DNA of 64,000 bases from Acridotheres tristis (taxonomy: Eukaryota; Chordata; Aves; Passeriformes; Sturnidae), in contig CM072894.1 of the NCBI GenBank assembly GCA_037013685.1, forward strand, positions 28,705,529 through 28,769,528, given 5' to 3'. The position numbers and the translations under genes are program-made. Under the pieces are notes generated by a model. It was given only the letters and a program-made list of their open reading frames with translations. It was not told where the DNA came from and did no database searches. Position 1 is the first letter of the stretch. Every line of letters starts with the position of its first letter. Positions 15,601-27,318 of the stretch are shown in pieces.

Positions 15601-18600
15601 TGAAAAGATGTCTGGATCATTTTCAGGACGACTCATCTCCCTCAGTTTCTTTTCCAGTTAAATGGTCACCAGTGCTGCCTGTTGACATCGTGGCAGAGAC
15701 CATGATTGAAGCAGTTTTAAATTTTGCCAGGGAACATCCTACAAAGAAGAGAGAAGTGCAGTTTGTCATTTGCCCAGATGACGCTGATGCCTATGAGGTA
15801 ACAAATTTGTTGTTAAGTACTCATAAGGAAAACACAAAACTGTAAAAATATTTTCATAGATGACTAAAAATTAAGATAGTCTATTCTGTACTAACAACAA
15901 CTGTGAGCAGCGGGTTCCTTTATGAAACTATTACTCTCATTAACAGATACTCAATCTTTGCAAATACTTACTTTCACTAAACTAGAAGTCGTCAGCCTGT
16001 AGTCTGATATAAAGGGGAGAGAACTTTAAAATTCTCATGTCTGTCAGTGAATGTATAAGAAACAGTCTACTCTTAACTTATTAAGGAACAAACATTCCTC
16101 CTCAGGAAATATTTTCAGTCAGTTTTGGGGTTTTTTATGGAGCTCCTAAGGCAAAACACTATCAACAGATTATATAAGCTAACATAGTAGAAAGATTTCA
16201 AGTAGACTGGCAGGAGACTAGTCTGGATTTTAAAACTGAGTAAGGATGCATCAGCATTAAACTGCAAGTAATGAACATCTTTATCTTATGTGATTGCATG
16301 AGATAATGCCACAAGCACATGGAGTTGGTAAAGGTGACACTCAGTGTGTAAAGTGTGTTACCTTAGGAGATGCAGAAGAAAAGGAATGCGTTTGATACTG
16401 TCAGGAATAACATTTTGGGAAAAGCTGACTAATGTCAGTGTTAACAATTCCAGAATCAGGGGCAGGGGTGTAAACTGCTTGTCTAACAGAGTTTTGAAAA
16501 GATTAATTGCATATTTGATAAGAGATTGCAAACTGCTCCTAAACTTTTATCTTTCAAGGTTGTCCTGAGAAAATTGTATTCAGCAAAATACAAACTGGAA
16601 AACAGAAGTGATCCTTTGAGTAAGTAATGGACAGAAGGGGCATTTCCAGTGAATGTGAGTACTCCTAATCTGAGAATCTGTAATCACATTCCTTTAAAAT
16701 AGGGAACTTAGTATTTACATATGTGTCTTGGGGAGGAGAGGAAGCAAAAACTCATGAGCACTTTGTATTTTTATATTTATAGAAGTGGAACTGCGCAATC
16801 CCTTTTAAGACTTAAAACCCATTTCATTGCCTAACTTGCTGGAAATCTGTGAAAGGCAGATAAGTTCTCTATATGTGTGTGTGTATCCTGGAAACCTTAC
16901 CTCCTTGTACCTAATCTCTTTTTTGAGCATACCATGTGTTTCTTGCACAGCTGGGGTTACAATTAGGAATTTGTGTCAGCCCTTGGGAGCTCCTCACTCT
17001 TCCAATGCACTTGTATTAAAAAAAATATCTTTCAGGTACAGAGTCAGGCAGTCAGACTGCAAAAGAGACTGCAAGCAGTGAACCCGTGATTGAACTTAGA
17101 GGGAGCACACCCACAGCACTGGGAGCAGCAGAATCATGGCTCCAAAATGTAGTGCAAATTCAGGAAGGTCACCATACTGTTATTGAAAACAACTACATTT
17201 TTTGCCTTGGTAAAGAGGAGTTTGCAGAACTCTCTCTCAAGCAACCTTCTAGTGTATCTGTGTCAGAAGAAGTGAGAGATGGACAAGCAGTACTGAAATT
17301 GCAGGGGCCTCCTGATGTTTTGATTGATGTGGTGCTTGCAACTGAAGAATTACTGCTTCGTATGCAAGAGAAGACTACAGCTGAACAAGAGAAACTGCTC
17401 TACTCAATGTGTATGTAAAGTAAATAGTGCCTAAACACTAATTAAGTAAATAAGTGCCTACACAAGGTCCAGTATGAAGCAATGTATATCTCTGTATTGC
17501 TGAGAGTGGACAGGCATACATTCAGTTCACACACACAATACTGAGTATTGTTTTAATTACTGATATCCCTGTACTTTTGTCATGTGGGCCCTTGGAAGAC
17601 CATTTGTTAGCTGTGGTAACTCACCTGGCAGTATTCCCAGTAGGGCACAGTTTATACCGGGGCTGGCCATGATGTATATGCAGCTGTAGTGGAGCTCCCT
17701 CCAGGATGCCTTCAATTTAAAGCCTGGCCACTGGAGATTTACAAAATTTGCACTTAATTAACACATGCCTTTGCTGAGCTCTTGCTGGCTACAGCTGGAC
17801 CACTGTTGCAGGGCTCAGCAGTGGACTTGTTCTGCAGAGTTCTTGGCTGTCATGAACAATTGATAAAACTAGTGGCATTACACAAAGCTACTGAGTGATC
17901 AATTTTAATTCATGTTTGGATAGTCATTCAATATAGACACCTCTATATGAAAGCTCAGCTGTGGAGAGGCGCAATGGAGAACATAAATTGCTTTTCTTTG
18001 GTTTCTTTTCTCCCTGGTTCCTTTATAATAAATGCAGAAAAATAGAATACATTTATATATATTTATATATATATACTAGTCCCTCTCAATATTAGCCTCT
18101 GTCATTACTTCAGAGAATACCTAACATTCTTTGTTCTTAACTAAACCACCAACTAAAGTAGTGGATCTGCCTCCCTTACCTTTGCTTCAGACATTATGAT
18201 ATATGAAAATTTTGCTCCCTTATTCATATCCAGGCCTACCAGAAGCAGACCAGCTTTCAGAAGGAGACATCCACATTTCACTGGTAGAATGTCACCTCCA
18301 GGAGTTTAAAGACAGACAGAAAGAGTTTGAAAAAGCTGGACTTCGTATTCTCAGGGTAAAGAGGATATTCATGGAAAAACTGAATCTCAGCTCATATATT
18401 TGAACTAACATATTTATTGTTAAAAAATAACATAAATGTAAGTAAGTAATAAGTAAGCTTAAAAAATTCAGATGAACTATTTCAATGCATTGCTTTTAAA
18501 AATTAAGATCAGATCAACTTCATCCTTAAAACAGATCCAGTCTTTAATCCTAATGAAAAGTATTTTAAACATAATACAAATAATCACTTAAAAAATGATT

Positions 18601-20754
18601 AAATTCTGAGAAGTCTTTTTAATTGTACTGTATGTTCTCCCTCACACTTCATGCTTCAAATTCTCCTTTATAAGACGAGAGAAATACAAGATTGGTAGGC
18701 TAAATTAAGTGCAATATTCCAGGACACTATTTCAGTGTCTGTTTTCTTTGTGAGCTTGACACCAAAAATTACCACCTGAATTTGCCAGAGTTCTGATCTG
18801 ATTATGTGTTAAAGCTGGAATCATACTTGAGTATCACTACTTTATTGAACAGGAGGTGGACTCAATCTCTTCAGCACAACTCAAGTACTGGAAGTCAGTA
18901 CACCAGGAAATATTCCCAGTGATTTCAATGGGAGGCATGGGATAGTGGTATGGTTCTTTTCTTTGCATCACTTGCACGCTTCAGATACTCTGTCCACTAT
19001 GTGGTCAATGCATATAGGCTAAAGCAAAGGTTCTTGCATTGAAGAACAGAGCCTGAACGAAAGCACTTATGGATTTCATAATTGATCTCCATTTGCTTAT
19101 GCAACGCTGTTATTTATGTTACAGATTGAAAAGGTACATAATCCAATTCTATCTGCTGCATTCCAACAAATGAAAAAAAATGTAGATGGTATCTCCAAAA
19201 CAACTCACAGGTTGTACCAGGATGTTCCTGCTGACTTCTGTTCCTCAGTTTGCCAAACTGGATTTCACAGGATGTATTCTCCACCAAAAGGTAGTAACTT
19301 GCTTTGGCATCTTTAATCAAAATGGACAATGACTGACTACTAAAGTCAGGTTAAAATTAGAAAAAATGGCATTCCTAAATAAGAACTCTTTCTTACATGT
19401 ATTTATATTTGTGTGAACTTACTTTATTATATACAGTAAGGTTTCCCATCCTGATACTGTAGAGCCAGCAAGGCTCTACGAAGATAAGCCTGAATTCAAG
19501 CTTAGCCCAAACACTGGACAGAATTATTAGTATCCACACAATTCCATGTCCAAGTTTTATTTTGTTGCATCACTGTAAAGGAAGACCGTGACCTTATGTA
19601 GCTGCTGCAGACATGCATTCAGCAGCTTGTTCAAGGGTATGACAGAACACTGAGGCTGGAAGGGGCTTCTGAGGCCTCTGCTCAGATCAAGTGTGGTTAG
19701 AGACAGCAGATAATCTCATTGCTTGGGCTGCCATTCAGAGTAAAGTACACTAGGAGGGAAAGAATAAGCATTTAGTAGCCTCATCCTGCAAGTAGGTGAA
19801 GTGTGTGATATTTTGCATGTGAATTGCAGAATGGGATTTCAGGCAATAAACTGTTCAAGAAGTGGAGATTAGCCTTTCTTTGTGCAATGTACATGGCACA
19901 TTTCTACCTTTAAAAGCAATAATATGATGATCTAATTTCTTTGCACTTTTCCATTTGATACTGTAACAGAACTTCATGTGACATTTTTCATATACATCTC
20001 AAAGCTTTGTTTTGTAGTTTGCATTATTAAGATCTTGCTGCCTTTGTTGTTTATCAGTCCCTCATACATGATGACTGAAGTATGAATAATTTATTTTATA
20101 TAAATTCTTTTCTATAGAAATTCTTTTATAAATTCTATTAAATCATCTTTAGAAGATGATTTAATCTGATTAACAGATAAATCTGAACAGTTATCACTGG
20201 AGTAACTGGAATGGCCATCAGCTGTCATTGCTCGTGATTTCAGTGAGATGTCAGGGCAAGCCACTCCATGCAAATTAACTTCCAGAAGGATGGCAGGCAC
20301 TGAGCAGTCACATCACTTATAACCCTGAACCGAACAGCAATCTCTTGGCATTACCACCCTGAAGGAACCAACTGCTAAATGCTTTGTTTTCTGAAAATTT
20401 TTCTTTCTCTTTCCAGAACAAAAATACGGAGCTGGCATCTACTTTACAAAGAACCTGAGGAACCTGACCAAGGCTAAAGCTACATGGGAAATGGATTCTA
20501 AAATGTACGTGTTTGAGGCTGATGTAGTAACTGGCTCATACACTACAGGCCGCCCATCTTGTATTATGCCACCAGTAATGGACAGGAATACCCTTACATT
20601 ATTCGACAGTTTAGTAGATAATTTGTATAGTCCTGAGATCTTTGTCATTTTCAATGGCTTTGCAGCCCTTCCACGGTATTTGCTGACTTGTTCCCCAGTG
20701 ACTGAGAGGTATGTAGCTCCTGGAGGAAACAAGCAGCATCCTCAGTGGAAATAA
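12691..20754 (+). CDS. PARP9: PARP9, macrodomain PARP-family protein, complete
   Basis: PARP9 partners with DTX3L in ADP-ribosylation and interferon signalling. Exons are 12691-12705, 13080-13119, 13837-14675, 15280-15504, 15585-15797, 16559-16619, 17036-17410, 18234-18355, 19125-19290 and 20417-20754. All junctions are GT/AG and in phase; the product is 797 residues (human 854). The start at 12691 has A at -3 and G at +4, and exons 1-3 read through in frame. An ATG at 13845 is the alternative start. Macrodomain 1 (about residues 80-265) is intact, with DAVVNAAN at 96-103, GGGLALAL and VSSGIY. Macrodomain 2 (about 285-445) has lost its GTG-type loop. The C-terminal PARP domain (about 590-797) carries Gln662, Tyr694 (in YGAGIYFT) and Ile760 instead of His-Tyr-Glu, so classical transferase activity is not expected. 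The identification is secure; the first two exons are inferred from splice sites, phase and start context. Confidence 0.93.
12706..13836 (+). other. PARP9 introns 1 and 2 around the 40-nt second exon
   Basis: Intron 1 is 12706-13079 and intron 2 is 13120-13836. The exon at 13080-13119 has an alternative acceptor at 13092, which would shorten it and shift the frame. Intron 2 contains no gene that I can see. Confidence 0.6.
14676..17035 (+). other. PARP9 introns 3-6
   Basis: Introns between macrodomain exons; the small 61-nt exon 16559-16619 lies here. It is needed to reconcile phase 0 after 15797 with phase 1 before 17036, and its translation ([17 protein letters not shown]) corresponds in position to the human linker after macrodomain 2. 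No other coding signal is seen. Confidence 0.75.
18051..18076. repeat. TA-rich microsatellite
   Basis: Imperfect run of TA and TTTA units in a PARP9 intron. Confidence 0.8.
19636..19720 (-). mobile_element. Short CR1-like LINE fragment
   Basis: The plus strand reads GAGGCTGGAAGGGGCTTCTG, followed by AGGCCTCTGCTCAGATCAAG. This matches the reverse complement of CR1 3' ends in pattern. It is short and degenerate. Confidence 0.5.
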
Positions 20755-20755
20755 A
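20750..20755 (+). terminator. AATAAA overlapping the PARP9 stop codon
   Basis: The hexamer AATAAA includes the TAA stop at 20752-20754. If used it would give an almost absent 3' UTR. A more conventional signal lies at 21282-21287. Confidence 0.35.
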
Positions 20756-21281
20756 GAACTGTAGCTATGGTGGAGACCCTCTGAAAGCAAAGTCTAGTGC
20801 TTAAATTTAAGAGGATGCTGAAAAGCACTCTGAAATATTAATGAACAAAAGAGTAAGTTAATAAGGAGATTAGGACAAAGTTGCCTGTGACTGGATGCAG
20901 AGGGGAAAGCATCCAAAAATACAGTATAACATTTAGCATTAACATTTAACATACCTGGTCATTTACCTAATTCCTTAAAGTGATCTCAGCTTATGACTAT
21001 ATGCTTGATGTTTGTGTAGGCTGTCATTCTTCCACTGCATTTTCTTAATCTGAGATATTGCAGATGTCAGGGAAACACAAGAAATCTTGGTTGTGCCTTT
21101 TGAGTCAAGTTTTCTTTTGACTTAAGGTAGGAGAATGTAGTAGATGAGAGCTGTTTTCTACTTAGGGACGTGCTATTATATACAGTTTTAACAAACCTGA
21201 GACAATACTTCATGACTTCATACAATGGTTGCTGTACAGTTTTTATTAGTTACTTCAAGCACTGTTGATACACATATTCAA

Positions 21282-21287
21282 AATAAA
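21282..21287 (+). terminator. Candidate poly(A) signal of PARP9
   Basis: AATAAA about 530 nt downstream of the stop codon in an AT-rich 3' flank. Confidence 0.45.
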
Positions 21288-22633
21288 AAGTATGAATGTC
21301 ACTATCTGTAAACTTGTATTTTTCTATAGTCTTAAGAATGTGATTTGTACTGTACATAAGCTTCAGATTTCTCAGCAGCATTCCATCTCTTTGAAAGGCT
21401 ACAAAATAGTAGAAGAACTGGTTCAAGCTACAGCTTGAAATTATTTTTCAATTAATCTACCTTTACCAACATCTTTTAAAGATTACATTGTCAGCCTTGT
21501 AGCCAGGTATCCCCACATTGCTTCTGTAGTGACCTGAAGCAAATACACAGAAAAGCTCGGGAGCTGTTACAGTAATTCCAGTGTAAAAGGGGATTCAGTC
21601 CAGCACTTGGATACATGGAAACTTCCTCTAGTAAAGCCTGCTGATGGGGAGCAGTCTGATCTCTAAAACACAGATGAAATTAGCATTTAATAAAAGTTTT
21701 CGAAATAATTTGTTAATGGATTCCCAGGATGCTTGTACTGCAGCTGCAACTCCCGAACTAGTAGCTGTAGTGCTAGGAACAACTCACAAGTCCAAAAGAA
21801 ATTAAGTTATAAAACTTTAATTCTGAGGTTACAAGTGGAAATTTTTTGAACCATTACAAAAGAAACTTTTAGATTATACATTCATATTTTGAGGTTTTTT
21901 TAAATTATTTTTAAGATTTAGCTATGCTTGCTCTTACAAAGGGTAGTTTTATAGTGTGAGTCTCTAACACAAGAGTTTGTTCTCAAGAAATCCAAAGGTT
22001 GCTCTTAGAAATTATGCTGCAATTCTGAAAACAGAATTAGTCTATTCCTATTTTAACTATTCTATTAAACTAATCAATTGTTTTCCATTTCAGTTCCCTT
22101 TTTCCTCATATTTCTTGATTTACACATTACTGCTATAAAAATACATAGTTGTAGATTTAAGATTTGTTATCACTGAACAAAGGTAAGTTCTTCTGTCAGC
22201 ATGCTTTAAGAGATATAATTTTTAAAGGGGTTTCATGGCAGGAATTTTTTTTTCCTTCTGTTTTCATTTTAGAAAAGTCTCAGTAAAGAGTTTCTGAACT
22301 ACAGCATCAGTTTTCAGAACATCTAAAGGAATGTTATTTTTGGCACAATGTAACATCTTGCTCCTAGTGGGAATAAAGAACAGCTTTCATAACTCAGTAT
22401 TAATTTAATACTGTGACACAAATATTGGTAACTATGTATTTCATTATTAACTTTTCATTAACTTTGTCACTTCCCTTAACTGCATGTGAAAAGGTCTGTA
22501 GTCAGTTTAATAGAAAAAAATAATTCTAGAGAAAGCTTTTAACATCTTATTCCTGTGCCCAGTACAAGCTTTCTCTTCCTTTCACATACACCTGCAGTTA
22601 AGGATTCAGTGTAATTGAATGTTTATCTTTCAT

Positions 22634-22639
22634 TTTATT
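22634..22639 (-). terminator. Candidate poly(A) signal of FAIM
   Basis: The minus strand reads AATAAA about 285 nt downstream of the FAIM stop. Confidence 0.5.
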
Positions 22640-22922
22640 ATAGCTTGATTTTTTCCTGATGTATAATTTCTGTTTCACCAGTGTTCTCCACACGGAGTGA
22701 TATGCTATATATTCTAGATATATATAGCTTTTTTAAAAAACTGGTGATGTAAGAGGTGTACATAATTATTTTCATCTGGTCCCCAAAAAGAATAATTCTC
22801 TGTACAGAAACTAGAAAATAACCCAGCACAAACTAGATGTACCAAGTAGTACATATTAAAATAATTACCACAGTAATTGAAAATTCTTGATCTTAGTCCT
22901 ACCATAATCAGTTAAACAGAGG

Positions 22923-25900
22923 CTATTCCACAGCCTCTGGGATTTCTCTGTTGTCCACAATAAGGGTATGAATAATTCCTTCCTTTCGTTTTCCACTACT
23001 GACAGCTTTAATGTAACAGCTGTGATCAGCAACAGTGAAGTGAGTTTCAGTCCCATCTTCCACAAATTCACCCTGGGAGAAAGGAGACAAGAAAAAAAAG
23101 ATGTGATATTTTAATAAATGAAAAGGTTGAGTGCATCAATGTCAAGATCACTTGCAGTTCCCACAGTTACAGGAGCTTTAGGTACCCGTGACAAATACTG
23201 CCCAAAAGCTGAGCAAAGCTGCTGAATCTCAGGCAGGGCTCTGTCAAGGTGCCCAGTTAAAGACTTGCGAGGATCAGATGATGATGAAAATTTCACACAA
23301 TCAGAAATGGTAAAGTTGGAGTTTGTGAATCAATATTACTGATTCATGTCAGTAAACAAAACCAGAAAAGGAAGCATCCTGCCGAGTTGTGCTGCACAGC
23401 CAGTAGGTGCCACACAAACCTATGCTCAAGTGGCAGTGAAAGGTGAAGTATTTAGGATGCCTTCTACAGCAGATCCCTGAATCGAGTACAACAATTGTGT
23501 ATCTTGGATACATGTCCTGCTGCAGTTCTGTAACTTACTGTTACAGATTTTGCCAGCATGGCTGTGTTTTTGTCATGATGTTTGTGACAGCAGAACAATC
23601 TCTGTGCTGCTCTAATGGAAGCACAGTTTGGCACCAAACCTGCACTCACAGCTTGCAAAGACAACTCTGAGTGCTTTCAGTACATTATAGAAAAGGCTGA
23701 GCCATCAGGAGCAGAAGTCCTGATTTACTGAGAGAGGTTTCTTCCACTGATTACTAAGCAAACATTTGATGAATCTTTTCATCCTACTCTCAGGTATAGC
23801 AGAACTGTTGATTTTACTATTTGTACTCATCCAGGGACTTCCTTGTAGCAGCAGTAACAACTTTGACACCCCCTAGTGAGAAAGCACATCCTTTCAAGGA
23901 TGGGGAAGCCTATCTTGTGTGCATATTGAGAGCCATCATAAGCAGAAAGACACTAAACAGATTAAACCACCTAGCTGTCGGGCTGCTGTAAAAACTAATG
24001 CAGATGTGATCAAGATAAAAGATTTTACTTGCTCCAATGAGGCTCTTAAGCCCTAACTGTTAGGAACATTTCTAGATGGAAAAAAAACATAAGTCATAAC
24101 AGACTACATGTGTTCAACTTTCAGTGACAACTATTAAAGCAGGTTTGCATGCAGTGGCTCTACACTCTGCATCAAACTCAAATCCTACCCAATCCCCAGA
24201 AAGTTTTCTCCCTAAAAACTGTGCACAGCTGAATCAAATTCCTTTTGTTGTCTAAAAAGGGTAAAGAAATTTATCTTTAAACAAGCACTGAAATACTGCC
24301 TATTACAAAATTCAGTGAAGGTCATTTGGAGCAGACCAGGAGTGTCCTGGCTGCTCAGCCTCTTTGTAAAGGGAGATAATGTGCCCCTCTGGGGCTTATT
24401 CTGCCAAGCTTTGGTTACATATTCAGAGCCTTTTGGAAAGGATCACATACCGCTGTTTCCATCTTTTGACCGTTGCACCACACATCCATAGTGTCCTTTT
24501 CTGTGAAGGAAAAGGAAAACGAGGTAGAACAAGGTATTTTCTTCGCCCTACAAAGAAGGATCTAGGGATTTAAAAAATCTACTGTTGAATTTTACTTTCA
24601 ATTCCCAAAAGAAGTTCCTAAGTAGCCGCTGTACCTGAGCTACAGGTTTTGTTCCCACACTGGAGACAGGGGAGGCTCTGTCATCAACTTTTGCTTTGAA
24701 GATACATTTTTACCCCTCCTAGCCCTGGCTATTAACACTGTGTTGTTCTGAATAGTGTCAGAGATACTCTAACAGTCTTAAACTGAAAAAATTAAGACAG
24801 AAAAGTGATGTAATTTCAGCTAGTTATTTGAGTGCTGTTTATTCAATAAAGCTCTTTTTCCAAGTCAATTTAATTCAAAAGCAGCATTATTTAACATCCA
24901 TCAAACTGTATTCTTAACATCTTGAAAGCACCAAGTACCACTTTAAATATCAATCTTAGATTTTTTTTTTTTTTGCATTTGAAACAGAATATTCTTTTAC
25001 TTCTCCCAGCACATCCTCCTTAAATTACTTTGCTCTAGAATTCCCTTTACTGACACTGTGATTCACACAACATGAGCAGAGAGCTGAACCTTGCTTGCCT
25101 TCCCAGTAAGCACAGGGAGATTAAAATTCTGTGAAGAGACTTATCTGTTTCTGGCACTAAAACTGTCTTTCTTCATTGCTCCCCTTCATCTTAGGGCAGT
25201 TCATTCTGTCCTGAGGTTTAAGAAGAAATCATAGTTTGAGATCGCTTGTCTCCAGCTCTAACCATACAGCAATGCCCAAGAGGAAGTTTTCCCAGTAGAT
25301 GCCATGGACAAATTCCTCAAGGGATCCCTTCCTCCCACCTGCTTGTAATGAAACTGGCAAAGGGGGGGCAGAAGAGAAGCAATGTAGTGCCTTGCTATTA
25401 AGAAAGTGAAAGAACATCACTGGAAGGTTTTAGTTTAAGTTTGTAGATAAGAAGTGATGCAGAAAAAAGGATGCTCATCAATCTGTCAAAAATGTGGAAT
25501 ATCATTGTTGCACTTCAGATAAAGACTTCTTAACCATGGCTGATGATTTTTGAAAGGAAAGCCTGGTTACCTGCTGCACAAACTTAGATACACATGAGGT
25601 TTGATCACAAAGCAGGTAAAACTTCTGTAAAAGGCTTCATCTGGAGAACTGCCTTGCTAGGGCAGCAGTAATGCCTCCCAATTTTTTTTAAATTTTTTCC
25701 CCCCAAATCTAACCATGCTGCTATAGGCTCACATGTGTATAACAAGAGCATTATTTTTCAGACTGTCTTTGGCATCTCATTCCAAACTTCCACATCCCCC
25801 AGGACTTTATACTGCATCAGAACTACCCACTGAACTGTGCTTTCTCTTAATTACCAGTTTTTAAATGCATACAAGTTTATTCAAAGGCAGCAACATGTAG

Positions 25901-27318
25901 TCACTCAATGTTTACTTACCTAGAACAATTCTATAGTCTGTACCTCCCAAGTTCAATATCCAAGTATTGGTTGTTTTTAACCTGTTCTCTATATACTGCT
26001 TGAGACTCTTTCCATTGATCTCCAAAGTATATTCATATGCAAAGCCACTGACTGCATCAATGTTAATAGCAGCTTTAGTTTTAGTAGCTCCAACAGTGAA
26101 TGTTTCTTTACCCACTAATTTAAACATCCATTCTCTTCTTATTTCTTCCTGTAGGAAAAAAAAAGACAGTGGGTATTAATTGAAAAACCTGAGTGCATGT
26201 TTTAATATTAAAAAATTGAATTGGAACTCAGGAGACAGCTCAGTACTGAACTCTTATTTGGGAATGAATGCATACACGGTGCTTTGTATGCAGTGCCTCT
26301 GTCCAAGGACAGCAAAGCACTTCATGAATACTCACACCTTAATTGGAACTGGAAAAGAGAATGTTGCAGTTTACTAAATTAGGTAATTAACTGAATGTAC
26401 CTCACTCGCATTTATTAATCTTTTGTTTGTTGTGATATGTGTTGAATGGAAGTGCACTTATAAAATCTGTATCATAGTGAATTTTGAGCACATAGCAATT
26501 TCACCTTTCCATCAACATAGACAACACGCTTTCCTGAAGTGGTCCCATGTTCAAATTCAATCTTATGAACACCATCACTTAAAGCTACTTCCCAAACAGC
26601 CACCAAATCTGTCATCTTCTCTAAGTGGCTGTACCGAGACCTAAGGAGAAACCAACAAAGTAAATTAATTGTCGTTGAAAATTCAAGTCCCGATGTCTGC
26701 AGTTCAAAGCTTTGCTGCTTCCGGGCAAGTCACTTTTTTGCAACTAAAAAATGAGACTTGAAAGAATAAGCTTACAGAACTGCTTATATTTTCGTGTTTT
26801 TCAGACATTCAAATAGGACAAAACATCACAAAATACAGTTAATCAGACTCACTTTGACAAAAAGTAGACACAGCAGCTACCCATCTAGCCTCTAAAGCTC
26901 CCATTTTAGGTGACAATAGGTAACAAAATTATATTTAGTTTTAAGCTACTCCTAGACAGTCCTGCTATTTCTTGGTAGACATTAAAATATGTTATTTGAT
27001 TGGTCTCAAAGAAAGCGTTTCAGCTTTTTAGACTTGAAAAAATAGTATGACCAGTTTAGCTATTTTTGCTGTGTTAACAGATTTGTCTGTAATCTCATAA
27101 ACACAGCCTACATCATCTGGATATGCAACTCTGCACACACAGACACAGGGGAAGGGATCTGGCAAGATACCCTTTTATTTAAGTAATTTTTAAAGTTTAG
27201 ATACAGTCATAAGTGACCACTGGAACTGTCAATATCTTTCCAAATCCGCTCATACCACAGTTCTAATTTTTTACCTTACTTCATCGTCACAGACAGTAAT
27301 CTCCTCACCGGATGCCAT
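22923..27318 (-). CDS. FAIM: FAIM, Fas apoptotic inhibitory molecule 1, complete
   Basis: FAIM is a small cytosolic protein that protects cells from Fas-induced death and protein aggregation; its fold is a beta-sandwich pair without an enzyme site. Coding exons on the minus strand are 27275-27318, 26505-26640, 25920-26148, 24451-24500 and 22923-23072. They total 609 nt and 202 residues, against 201 for the human long form. The start ATG is at 27316-27318 and the stop at 22923-22925. Conserved stretches are MTDLVAVWEVALSDGVHKI, EHGTTSGKRVVYVDGK, GFAYEYTLEINGKSLK, MDVWCNGQKMETA and EGIIHTLIVDNREIPE. The first exon encodes a long-form leader beginning MASGEE, and the internal Met of LEKMTDL is the short-form start. 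Any short-form first exon would be upstream in 27319-28700. It is convergent with PARP9 and divergent from CEP70. The identification is secure. Confidence 0.97.
23073..24450 (-). other. FAIM intron 4
   Basis: A 1.4-kb intron. It contains an unexplained 71-codon open frame on the minus strand at 23111-23326, reported as a finding. Otherwise nothing is recognised. Confidence 0.6.
24501..27274 (-). other. FAIM introns 1-3
   Basis: Intron 3 (24501-25919), intron 2 (26149-26504) and intron 1 (26641-27274) are AT-rich. They hold homopolymer runs such as the poly-T at 24961-24974 and no other coding signal. Confidence 0.7.

Larger units (their letters stand above)
17411..20416 (+). other. PARP9 introns 7-9
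   Basis: AT-rich introns separating the catalytic-domain exons. They contain a TA-rich microsatellite (18051-18076) and a CR1-like fragment (19636-19720), with no additional gene. Confidence 0.7.
20755..22922. other. Convergent 3' flanks of PARP9 and FAIM
   Basis: AT-rich non-coding DNA that holds the PARP9 3' UTR (plausibly to about 21300) and the FAIM 3' UTR (from 22922 leftwards to about 22610). No additional coding signal is found. Confidence 0.6.
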
